Shown: piece by piece, positions 33,317-41,468 of the stretch
How positions within the stretch are numbered: the stretch's first letter is position 1
Layout of the letters: each line of letters starts with the position of its first letter
Assembly (NCBI GenBank): GCA_937927335.1
Contig: CALBDU010000047.1
Coordinates: 1 to 44,298, forward strand
Direction: 5' to 3'
DNA: 44,298 bases
DNA from: an uncultured Clostridium sp.
Lineage (GTDB): Bacteria; Bacillota; Clostridia; Clostridiales; Clostridiaceae
The notes under the pieces: generated by a model
What the model was told of the DNA's origin: nothing
The model's input: the letters and a program-made list of their open reading frames with translations, nothing else
Databases searched by the model: none
Made by a program: the position numbers and the translations under genes

Positions 33317-33967
33317 TTAGGATTTTTTCAAATCCATCTTTTTCATAACTATAGTTTGTATTATTTGTATAAGATTATTCACAACCCAGTACAGTACCAG
33401 AGCGGATCTAAGCTTCCAGCTTATAAATACCATAAATATGGACATGCTTACATTCATTATCTGTGTCTGTTTTGCCTGGGCGGAATCACCTGAAGGAGGC
33501 ATCATCAATATGCCTGAATAATAGGTAGTGATACCAGATATTACGGCAAGTATGACGTCTCTTTGAGCAAGGTCCCTTACCCATAGGAAATGAACACCGC
33601 TTATTCCTGTTAATGTATTAAAAACATAGTAAAGAGCAATAAAAATAGGCCACTGTATCAACATTGGCAAACATCCGCTGAAAGGGCTTGCTCCTTTTTC
33701 CTTATATAATTTCATCATTTCTTCCTGAGCTTTTTGAGGGTCATTTTTATACTTTTCCTGAAGCTTTTTTGTTTCAGGCTGAAGTTCGCTCATTGCAATG
33801 GAAGACCTTGTCTGTTTGATATTGAGCGGCAGCAGAATAAGCCTGATTATCAGTGTTACCAGTATAATAGCTATGCCATAAGACCAGTCAGGGCTTGTAA
33901 ATACAGCTGCGACCCCTCTATGAATAAATTCAAAAAATTGAACAAATGCATCATTAATATAACGCAA
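33317..33967 (-). CDS. yidC: Membrane protein insertase YidC
   Basis: A 216-aa YidC/Oxa1 insertase, the short Gram-positive type. The first core helix is WSYGIAIILVTLIIRLILLP with the conserved hydrophilic-groove arginine. KYKNDPQKAQEEMMKLYKEK forms the cytosolic hairpin, and GCLPMLIQWPIFIALYYVF follows. There is no clear lipobox. The start is TTG with GGAGG upstream. It helps insert membrane proteins. Confidence 0.95.
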   Translation of the reverse strand: MRYINDAFVQFFEFIHRGVAAVFTSPDWSYGIAIILVTLIIRLILLPLNIKQTRSSIAMSELQPETKKLQEKYKNDPQKAQEEMMKLYKEKGASPFSGCLPMLIQWPIFIALYYVFNTLTGISGVHFLWVRDLAQRDVILAVISGITTYYSGILMMPPSGDSAQAKQTQIMNVSMSIFMVFISWKLRSALVLYWVVNNLIQIIQTIVMKKMDLKKS

Positions 33968-33986
33968 GTTTTTTACCTCCTAAATA

Positions 33987-34196
33987 TTATTTAACGGGAT
34001 CATATCCACCCTTACTAAAAGGATTGCACCTTAATATCCTGTAAAATGCCAGCAACCCGCCCTTAAAAGCACCATACTTGTTTACAGCATCCAATGCATA
34101 TTGTGAACAGGTTGGCGTGTATTTACAGGTTGGAGCACTTAAAGGTGAAATATACTTTCTGTAAAAGGTAATAATATAAATTAAAAATTTCTTCAT
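33987..34196 (-). CDS. yidD: Membrane protein insertion efficiency factor YidD
   Basis: A 69-aa YidD with the conserved FYRKYISPLSAPTCKYTPTC and SQYALDAVNKYG segments and the three family cysteines. It overlaps the rnpA stop by 4 nt (ATGA) and lies just before yidC. Confidence 0.96.
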   Translation of the reverse strand: MKKFLIYIITFYRKYISPLSAPTCKYTPTCSQYALDAVNKYGAFKGGLLAFYRILRCNPFSKGGYDPVK

Positions 34197-34528
34197 CTAT
34201 TATATAAACCTGCCTTATTAAAAAGATTTAATACTGCTTTGTGTATTTCTTTATAACTTTTTCCATTAGCAGGATTTCTTGCTATAAAAATTAAATCATA
34301 TCCTTTATTTATGTCATTAGAATTTAATCTATAACTTTCTTTTATCAATCTTTTGATTCTATTCCTGGCAACGCTTTTGCCAACCTTTTTACTCACTGTG
34401 ACACCCAGACGATTATAATCGCTGTTATTTCTATATATATACAGCACTAACAGGTAATTAGAAAAAGATTTTCCTTTTTTATACACAGCCCTAAATTCAG
34501 AGTTCTTTCTTATATTATATTTCTTCAT
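34193..34528 (-). CDS. rnpA: Ribonuclease P protein component
   Basis: A 111-aa protein subunit of RNase P, which matures tRNA 5' ends. The RNR motif ARNRIKRLIKESYR and the LGVTVSKKVGKSV strand are clear. It overlaps yidD by 4 nt. Confidence 0.97.
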   Translation of the reverse strand: MKKYNIRKNSEFRAVYKKGKSFSNYLLVLYIYRNNSDYNRLGVTVSKKVGKSVARNRIKRLIKESYRLNSNDINKGYDLIFIARNPANGKSYKEIHKAVLNLFNKAGLYNR

Positions 34529-34582
34529 TTAAATTTAACTCCTTTATTTCTGCAGTGCAGAAAAAGGCCACAAACGCGGCCC

Positions 34583-34717
34583 TTATGCTGTTAATCTTTT
34601 TCTACCTTTTTGTCTTCTTCTCTTAAGAACGTTTCTACCAGATAAAGTACTCATTCTTTTTCTGAATCCGTGTTCTCTTTTTCTCTGTTTCTTTTTTGGC
34701 TGGTATGTCATAAACAT
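34583..34717 (-). CDS. rpmH: 50S ribosomal protein L34
   Basis: A 44-aa L34 (TYQPKKKQRKREHGFRKRMS, GRNVLKRRRQKGRKRLTA). GGGGGTG lies 7 nt before the ATG at 34715-34717, giving MFMTYQP at the N-terminus instead of the common MKRTYQP. It is the first gene of the rpmH-rnpA-yidD-yidC-jag group and marks the left side of oriC. Confidence 0.97.
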   Translation of the reverse strand: MFMTYQPKKKQRKREHGFRKRMSTLSGRNVLKRRRQKGRKRLTA

Positions 34718-34858
34718 TCAAAAACACCCCCTTCTCAGTGGTTATATTAACTTTAGATTTTACCATTTTAAAGTTTCACTATTAAATTATATATTCATGT
34801 ATTGTCATTGTCAAGAAAAAGCCTGAAATAGCAGTACAAGATAATTTTATTCTTTTTT

Positions 34859-34969
34859 TGTGGATAACTTCTTGAATAGCTATCTATGTTTTGATATTAT
34901 TAATATATAGTTGTGTATAACTTAGATTTACACAAACTTATTCACAGCTGTGGATAAGTTTGTGGGTAA
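34859..34969. other. oriC: Replication origin, DnaA-box cluster upstream of dnaA
   Basis: DnaA boxes matching TTATNCACA or its complement lie at 34859-34867, 34912-34920, 34938-34946 and 34949-34957, with a one-mismatch box at 34961-34969. Further weak boxes are at 34927-34935 and 35108-35116. The surrounding 34718-35199 is very AT-rich and contains no gene. Position between rpmH and dnaA is the standard Firmicutes origin. Confidence 0.92.
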
Positions 34970-35199
34970 GTTGTTTAAATATGTATGTAATATTCTTTAC
35001 ATATTTTATTTTTGACTAAAAATAGCACATTATACAAATTTAATAATGTTAATAGTTAATTTTCAGCACTTGTTAATAACTTTTTTAATAAAAATTAGTA
35101 CACATTTTTATACACCTGTGAGTTATTTTATAAACATAGTCTAATAAACTGTTAATTCATTGTTAGTAATATTTATTAAACTGTACTGGAGGATATAAA

Positions 35200-36546
35200 A
35201 TGGCCCAGCTTAACGAAATTTGGGAAAAAACAATCAATATAATTAAAGGTGAGCTTACAGAAGTAAGTTTCAATACATGGATTAAGAGCATCACCCCTGT
35301 CTCCATTGAAGGCAGTAATTTAAAGCTGGGGGTTCCTAATGATTTTACCAGAGGCATATTAAACAGCAGGTACAAGGATTTAATCGAAAATGCCTTAAAA
35401 ATGATAACTACTCAGAAATATAATGTTAATTTTGTTATAGCATCTGAGGAAAATATGGACGATCCTCCTAAAAGAAGTAATGCTAATCAAAAAACAGCAT
35501 CTAATTCAAATGATGAAATGAATTCTACGTTAAATCAAAAATACACCTTTGATTCATTTGTAATAGGCAATAGTAACAGATTTGCCCATGCTGCGTCACT
35601 GGCAGTTGCGGAAGCACCTGCAAAAGCTTATAATCCCCTTTTTATTTATGGAGGAGTTGGGCTTGGAAAGACTCATCTCATGCATGCTATAGGACATTAT
35701 ATTCTGCAAAACAATCCTAAATCAAGGGTAGTATATGTTTCTTCCGAGAAATTTACAAACGAACTTATAAATTCCATCAAGGATGATAAAAACGTTGAAT
35801 TTAGAAATAAATATAGAAACATCGATGTTCTTCTCATAGACGATGTTCAGTTTATAGCCGGCAAAGAAAGTACACAGGAGGAATTTTTCCACACCTTTAA
35901 TGATTTATATGAAGCAGACAAGCAGATTATTTTATCCAGCGACCGTCCCCCAAAAGAAATTCCTACATTAGAAGACAGGCTTAGGTCAAGATTTGAGTGG
36001 GGACTTATTGCAGATATACAACCGCCTGATTTTGAAACAAGAATGGCTATATTAAAAAAGAAGGCAGACGTAGAAAATCTTGATATTCCAAATGAAGTAA
36101 TGGTTTATATAGCTACGAAAATAAAATCAAACATTAGAGAACTTGAAGGAGCACTTATAAGACTGGTAGCATTTTCTTCATTAACTAATAAAGAAATCAG
36201 CGTAGAACTGGCATCAGAAGCTTTAAAGGATATAATTTCAAAAAAACAGAGCAAGCAGGTAACAATTGAGCTTATACAAGAAGTGGTTGCAAACTACTAT
36301 AATTTAAGAATAGAAGATTTCAAATCTGCAAGAAGAACCAGGAATGTAGCATTTCCCAGACAGATAGCCATGTACCTGGCAAGAAAGCTTACAGATATGT
36401 CCCTTCCCAAAATTGGAGAGGAATTTGGCGGAAGAGATCACACCACAGTAATACATGCCTATGAAAAAATATCTGAAACCCTTAAGGCGGACGAAGCCCT
36501 TCAAAATGCCATAAACGATATTACTAAGAGAATTAATCAAAAATAA
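35200..36546 (+). CDS. dnaA: Chromosomal replication initiator DnaA
   Basis: A 448-aa DnaA. Domain I begins MAQLNEIWEKTINIIKGELT. After a linker the AAA+ domain starts near 115 (YTFDSFVIGNSNRFAHAASL) with Walker A GGVGLGKTHL and Walker B DVLLIDDVQFI. Domain IV contains the DnaA-box-binding signature GGRDHTTVIHA near residue 410. TGGAGG precedes the ATG. It is flanked on both sides by DnaA boxes, so autoregulation is likely. Confidence 0.98.
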   Translation: MAQLNEIWEKTINIIKGELTEVSFNTWIKSITPVSIEGSNLKLGVPNDFTRGILNSRYKDLIENALKMITTQKYNVNFVIASEENMDDPPKRSNANQKTASNSNDEMNSTLNQKYTFDSFVIGNSNRFAHAASLAVAEAPAKAYNPLFIYGGVGLGKTHLMHAIGHYILQNNPKSRVVYVSSEKFTNELINSIKDDKNVEFRNKYRNIDVLLIDDVQFIAGKESTQEEFFHTFNDLYEADKQIILSSDRPPKEIPTLEDRLRSRFEWGLIADIQPPDFETRMAILKKKADVENLDIPNEVMVYIATKIKSNIRELEGALIRLVAFSSLTNKEISVELASEALKDIISKKQSKQVTIELIQEVVANYYNLRIEDFKSARRTRNVAFPRQIAMYLARKLTDMSLPKIGEEFGGRDHTTVIHAYEKISETLKADEALQNAINDITKRINQK

Positions 36547-36578
36547 TTAACACCTGTTGACTAAATTTGATTTTTATA

Positions 36579-36740
36579 TGTGGATATATTAAAATTTCAT
36601 CAAAGCGTAAGAATAATGTGGATAAGATAAATAAAATGTTTTTGCTTATCCACACTTATTTTTAAAGCTAAAATGACTAATATCAATGGCTCCAGGGGAT
36701 ACTAACATACTCACAGCCCCTACTACTACTACTACTAAAA
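36579..36740 (+). other. Second origin segment: DnaA boxes and DnaA-trio-like repeat
   Basis: In the dnaA-dnaN gap, TGTGGATAA (36617-36625) and TTATCCACA (36646-36654) are perfect inverted DnaA boxes. TGTGGATAT (36579-36587) is a near match. A weak box (36707-36715) is followed by GCCCC and six CTA trinucleotides (36720-36737), then AT-rich sequence. That order (box, G/C cluster, trinucleotides reading 3'-GAT on the other strand) fits the DnaA-trio unwinding element described in Bacillus subtilis. Confidence 0.75.
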
Positions 36741-36778
36741 TTTATTTATTATCTATCTATATATAAGGAGGATTAAAA

Positions 36779-37882
36779 ATGTACTTTAAATGTGACAAAA
36801 CAATACTTCAGGATGCCATATCCACTGTTCAAAAGGCAATAACGGGAAAAACAACAATGCCTATTCTAGGTGGAATTTTAATAAATGCATTCAATAATGA
36901 AATATTACTAACAGGATCTGATTTAGATTTGAGCATTGAAAAGAGAATTAATTCAGATACTATAGAAAACGGAACAGTTGTTATTGATTCAAAACTTTTT
37001 GGAGAGATTATAAGAAAACTTCCAAATGATGTAGTTGAAATAAAAACTCAGGATAATAATACTGTTGTAATATCCTGCCAAAAATCCAGGTTCACTCTGG
37101 TACATATGAATGCAGATGAGTTTCCGGAACTCCCTAAGATAAATGAAAATATGATTTTTTCAATACCTCAGAAAAGCTTGAAGAGCATGATCAAGGGTAC
37201 TATTTTTGCTGCAGCAACAGACGACTCAAGACCAATCCTCACAGGGGTTCTTTTCGAAATTAAAGATAAAAATCTTAATTTAGTTGCTTTAGACGGCTAC
37301 AGGCTTGCATTAAAAATGGAATGTCTGAATACAGAAAATGTAATTAGTGCAGTTATCCCTGGAAAAACATTATCTGAAGTATCCAAGATTCTTGATGATT
37401 CAGAACAAGATGTAAATATTACATTTACTCCAAATAATATTTTATTCACCCTTGATGGAACAAAAATAATTTCAAGGCTTTTAGACGGCGAATTTATAAA
37501 ATATTCCTCTATTATTCCAGAAGAATATAGTTTAAAGGTTACAGCAAAAAGGATAGAACTTCTTGATTGCATAGAGAGAGCATCATTGATGGGAAAAGAA
37601 GGGAATACCAATCTGGTAAAACTGGAAATAGAAGAAGATAATCTTGTAGTCACTTCAAATTCTCAATTGGGAATGGTTCGTGAGGAAGTTGGCATAATAT
37701 TGCAAGGTCAGCCGTTGCAAATTGCATTTAATTCTAAATATTTAATTGATGTGCTGAAAATCATGGATGAGGAAGAAATAGTTATGGAGCTCTCAAGCAG
37801 TGTAAGCCCCTGTCTTATTAAAAACAAGAATCTTGACAATTGCATTTATCTTGTACTGCCAGTAAGGCTTACAAATTCATAG
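36779..37882 (+). CDS. dnaN: DNA polymerase III beta subunit (sliding clamp)
   Basis: A 367-aa clamp with the three-domain pattern of DnaN (ALQDAIS-like start; TMPILGGILINA; DDSRPILTGVLFEI; LVLPVRL end). It forms the ring that holds the polymerase on DNA. AAGGAGG precedes the ATG, 233 bp after dnaA with the second origin segment between. Confidence 0.98.
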   Translation: MYFKCDKTILQDAISTVQKAITGKTTMPILGGILINAFNNEILLTGSDLDLSIEKRINSDTIENGTVVIDSKLFGEIIRKLPNDVVEIKTQDNNTVVISCQKSRFTLVHMNADEFPELPKINENMIFSIPQKSLKSMIKGTIFAAATDDSRPILTGVLFEIKDKNLNLVALDGYRLALKMECLNTENVISAVIPGKTLSEVSKILDDSEQDVNITFTPNNILFTLDGTKIISRLLDGEFIKYSSIIPEEYSLKVTAKRIELLDCIERASLMGKEGNTNLVKLEIEEDNLVVTSNSQLGMVREEVGIILQGQPLQIAFNSKYLIDVLKIMDEEEIVMELSSSVSPCLIKNKNLDNCIYLVLPVRLTNS

Positions 37883-37897
37883 AGATTGGAGAATAAT

Positions 37898-38107
37898 ATG
37901 GTTGAAGTTAAAATAAACACTGAAATAATCAAACTGGATTCATTTTTAAAGTGGTGTGGCGCAGTAAGCCTTGGTTCTGAAGCAAAAGTGTACATTCAGG
38001 ATGGAGAAGTAAAAGTAAATGGCGAAGTTGAAACCAGAAGAGGAAAAAAGTTAAAAGATGGTGATATAATTGAAATTCATGGAGAAATGTATAAAATAAC
38101 AATGTAA
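37898..38107 (+). CDS. yaaA: S4-domain protein YaaA
   Basis: A 69-aa S4-type RNA-binding protein (LDSFLKWCGAVSLGSEAKVY, DGEVKVNGEVETRRGKKL). The position between dnaN and recF is that of YaaA. I start at the ATG 37898 with GGAG 6 nt upstream; a TTG four codons earlier overlaps that site. It may bind rRNA. Confidence 0.92.
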   Translation: MVEVKINTEIIKLDSFLKWCGAVSLGSEAKVYIQDGEVKVNGEVETRRGKKLKDGDIIEIHGEMYKITM

Positions 38108-38138
38108 AATTGTGTTATAATTATATTTAGGTGTTTTT

Positions 38139-39230
38139 ATGTTTATTAAATATTTAAAGTTGAATAATTACAGGAATTATGACAAATTGTCTATTGAATT
38201 AAGCCCAAATGTAAATGTGTTTATTGGTGATAATGCCCAGGGAAAGACTAATATTCTTGAAAGCATTTATTACTGTAGTGTAGGAAAATCGCACAGGACC
38301 AGCAGGGATAAGGAATTAATAAAATGGGACGGTGAGGATACTCTTATTAATATCTATGTGGTTAAGCAAAGGCTGGATAAAAAAATAGATATTAAAATTT
38401 TTAAGGAAGGCAGAAAGGGTATCAATATAAATTCTGTAAAAATTACTAAGACCTCTGACCTTATGGGGGTTTTAAATGTTGTTATGTTTTCTCCGGAGGA
38501 TTTGAAAATTGTAAAGGAGTCACCTTCATACAGAAGGAAGTTTCTGGACATAGAATTGTGTAAACTTAGCAAAAAGTATTATTATAATCTGGTCCAGTAC
38601 AATAAGGTTGTGGATGAGCGGAATGCTGTTTTAAAGAGATGGAAAGAAATAAACAATGACATCCTGGATATTTATGACGAGCAGATTTCAAATTTTGGAA
38701 GCTATATAATTGGTGAAAGATATAACTATATACAAAAGCTTAAAAAAACAGGATATAAGGTTCATAAGGATATTACATCCGGTGCTGAAAGTATAGATTT
38801 TGAATATATTTCATCCGTTAGAAATATGGAACAGGTTAAAGAAGAGCTGAATAAGAATTTGTTGTTAAACAGAAAAAAGGATTTTGAAAAGAAAACTACT
38901 TCCTGTGGTCCCCATAGAGATGATTTCAGCATCTGTATCAATAATGTTGATACCAGGACATACGGATCACAAGGGCAGCAGAGAACATCAGTTTTAACAA
39001 TAAAATTTGCTTCACTTGAAATAATAAGGGAGCTTACTGGTGAATATCCGGTACTTTTATTGGATGATGTATTGTCTGAATTGGATATAAACAGGCAAAA
39101 ATATATATTGAGCTCTATAAAAAATCTTCAAACCATAATAACCTGTACCGGAATAACTGATATTAAGGAGTACCTGGATGATAAAGCAGTAGTATATAAG
39201 GTTTATAATGGAACAGTAATAAAATCCTAA
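38139..39230 (+). CDS. recF: DNA replication and repair protein RecF
   Basis: A 363-aa RecF, an SMC-like ATPase for RecA loading at gaps. Walker A GDNAQGKTNILE is near residues 30-41, the signature YGSQGQQRTSVL near 280, and Walker B PVLLLDDVLSELD near 305. The start is ATG with AGGTG upstream. Confidence 0.97.
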   Translation: MFIKYLKLNNYRNYDKLSIELSPNVNVFIGDNAQGKTNILESIYYCSVGKSHRTSRDKELIKWDGEDTLINIYVVKQRLDKKIDIKIFKEGRKGININSVKITKTSDLMGVLNVVMFSPEDLKIVKESPSYRRKFLDIELCKLSKKYYYNLVQYNKVVDERNAVLKRWKEINNDILDIYDEQISNFGSYIIGERYNYIQKLKKTGYKVHKDITSGAESIDFEYISSVRNMEQVKEELNKNLLLNRKKDFEKKTTSCGPHRDDFSICINNVDTRTYGSQGQQRTSVLTIKFASLEIIRELTGEYPVLLLDDVLSELDINRQKYILSSIKNLQTIITCTGITDIKEYLDDKAVVYKVYNGTVIKS

Positions 39231-39248
39231 AATTTGGAGGGATAGTCT

Positions 39249-39512
39249 ATGTTTTTACATTTAGGAGAGAATGTTGTGGTGCCTATAAAGGACATTATAG
39301 GAATATTTGATATTGAAACATCAATGTACAGCCCGGACACAACCCAGTTTTTAAGAATGGCAGAAGAGGATGGATTTGTTTCAAGGATAACAGAGGATAA
39401 ACCAAAATCATTTGTTATAGCAGAGGTAAATAACATGAGTAAGATATTTTTATCTCCGATATCATCCAGCACATTGGCAAAAAGGTCAAAGGTAATAAAC
39501 TATGAGCCTTAG
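39249..39512 (+). CDS. remB: Extracellular matrix regulator RemB
   Basis: An 87-aa DUF370/RemB protein (MFLHLGENVVVPIKDIIGIF, KSFVIAEV, LSPISSSTLAKR). In Bacillus RemB affects biofilm matrix expression. Its location between recF and gyrB is standard. GGAGGGATAGTCTATG gives a strong start. Confidence 0.92.
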   Translation: MFLHLGENVVVPIKDIIGIFDIETSMYSPDTTQFLRMAEEDGFVSRITEDKPKSFVIAEVNNMSKIFLSPISSSTLAKRSKVINYEP

Positions 39513-39542
39513 CAGGTTCATTAACAGTACAGGAGGTTAATT

Positions 39543-41456
39543 ATGTCGGAAATCAAGAAACAGTCATATGATGAAAGTCAGATTCAAGTGCTGGAAGGTC
39601 TTGAAGCAGTAAGAAAAAGACCAGGTATGTATATTGGAACAACAGGCCCAAGAGGACTTCATCATCTAGTTTATGAAATAGTTGACAATAGTATCGATGA
39701 AGCATTGGCAGGCTATTGTAAAAACATACATGTATATATTCACAATGATAATTCAATCACAGTAACAGATGATGGAAGGGGTATGCCTGTAGGGCTTCAC
39801 CCGAAAATGAAAATTCCTACAGTTGAGGTCATAATGACAGTGCTCCATGCCGGCGGAAAATTTGGCGGTGGCGGATATAAGGTATCAGGAGGACTTCATG
39901 GTGTTGGTGCATCTGTTGTTAATGCACTGTCAGAAATTTGTGAGGTTGAGGTCAAAAGAGAAGGTTATATCTGGAAGCAAAGATATGAAAGAGGCAAAGC
40001 TGTAACAGGATTGGAAAAGGTAACTGAAAGCGAAGGTAATGGAACAAAGACTTACTTCAAGCCTGATCCGGAAATATTCGAGGAACTTGAGTATGATTTT
40101 GATACCTTGTCTCAGAGGCTTAGGGAGCTGGCCTTTTTAAATAAGGGAATAAGAATATCACTTACTGATGAAAGAATCGATAAAACTGAAGATTACCACT
40201 ATGAGGGAGGCATAAAATCTTTTGTGTCCTACCTTAACAGAAATAAGGAAACATTGCAAAAGGAACCTGTTTATGTTGAAGGAAAAAGGGAAGACTGTTC
40301 AGTAGAAATAGCTCTTCAATATAATGACAGCTACAATGAAAATATATTTTCCTTTGCAAATAATATAGATACAGTAGAGGGTGGTACCCATGTAGCAGGC
40401 TTTAAATCAGCTATAACCAGGGTGCTTAATGATTACGCAAAAAAATATGGCTTTTTAAAGGATAATGATAAAAACCTTTCCGGGGAAGATGTCCGAGAAG
40501 GTCTTACAGCTGTTATTTCAATAAAGCTTATGGAGCCGCAGTTTGAGGGACAGACAAAGACAAAGCTTGGAAATACAGAAGTAAGAGGAATAGTTGATAC
40601 AATTGTTGGAGAAGGAGTCAGCAACTTCCTTGAGGAAAACCCTAACATAGGAAAACTGATCCTTGATAAATCCCTTATGGCTTCCAGGGCCAGGGAAGCA
40701 GCAAGAAAGGCAAGGGAACTTACCAGAAGAAAATCAGTGCTGGAAAGTACATCACTACCTGGAAAGCTTGCAGACTGCTCATCAAAGGACGCATCAGAGT
40801 GTGAAATTTACATAGTTGAGGGAGATTCTGCAGGAGGCTCTGCAAAGCAGGGAAGAAACAGAAGATTCCAGGCTATACTTCCTCTTAGAGGAAAGATAAT
40901 GAATGTTGAAAAACAAAGATTAGATAAAATCCTCAATTCAGAAATGATTACTGCAATGATTACAGCATTTGGAGCAGGCATAGGTAATGATTTTGATATA
41001 GAAAAAATGAGATATCACAGAATAATTATAATGACAGATGCTGATGTTGACGGAGCACATATAAGAACTTTGCTGCTTACATTTTTCTACAGGTATATGA
41101 GGGAAATGATTGAAAAGGGATATGTTTATATTGCACAGCCACCGCTTTACAGAGTTTATAAGGCCAGGAAGGAATATTACGTTTATACTGACAGGGAACT
41201 TGAAAAGCTTCTGTCTGAAATAGGCGGAAAGGACAACAATACAGATATTCAGCGTTACAAAGGTCTTGGTGAGATGAACGCAGAACAGCTTTGGGAAACA
41301 ACTATGGATCCTGAAAAGAGAATTTTGTTAAAGGCAACAGTAGAGGATGCAATTGCTGCTGACGAAATATTTACTATTTTGATGGGTGATAAGGTTGAAC
41401 CGAGAAGAGATTTTATAACAAGGAATGCTAAAAAGGTAGTAAATCTGGATATTTAA
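39543..41456 (+). CDS. gyrB: DNA gyrase subunit B
   Basis: A 637-aa GyrB. The GHKL ATPase domain includes EIVDNSIDEALAGYC and the GGGGYKVSGGLHGVGASVVN lid. The TOPRIM domain has EGDSAGGSAKQGR and DADVDGAHI. It has normal length and a strong GGAGG start, and lies 12 bp before gyrA. Confidence 0.98.
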   Translation: MSEIKKQSYDESQIQVLEGLEAVRKRPGMYIGTTGPRGLHHLVYEIVDNSIDEALAGYCKNIHVYIHNDNSITVTDDGRGMPVGLHPKMKIPTVEVIMTVLHAGGKFGGGGYKVSGGLHGVGASVVNALSEICEVEVKREGYIWKQRYERGKAVTGLEKVTESEGNGTKTYFKPDPEIFEELEYDFDTLSQRLRELAFLNKGIRISLTDERIDKTEDYHYEGGIKSFVSYLNRNKETLQKEPVYVEGKREDCSVEIALQYNDSYNENIFSFANNIDTVEGGTHVAGFKSAITRVLNDYAKKYGFLKDNDKNLSGEDVREGLTAVISIKLMEPQFEGQTKTKLGNTEVRGIVDTIVGEGVSNFLEENPNIGKLILDKSLMASRAREAARKARELTRRKSVLESTSLPGKLADCSSKDASECEIYIVEGDSAGGSAKQGRNRRFQAILPLRGKIMNVEKQRLDKILNSEMITAMITAFGAGIGNDFDIEKMRYHRIIIMTDADVDGAHIRTLLLTFFYRYMREMIEKGYVYIAQPPLYRVYKARKEYYVYTDRELEKLLSEIGGKDNNTDIQRYKGLGEMNAEQLWETTMDPEKRILLKATVEDAIAADEIFTILMGDKVEPRRDFITRNAKKVVNLDI

Positions 41457-41468
41457 GAGGTGTATTGA

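Noticed and set aside
36720..36737. CTA run as a simple microsatellite
   Set aside because: Its place after DnaA boxes and a G/C cluster in the dnaA-dnaN gap fits a DnaA-trio better than random repeat growth.
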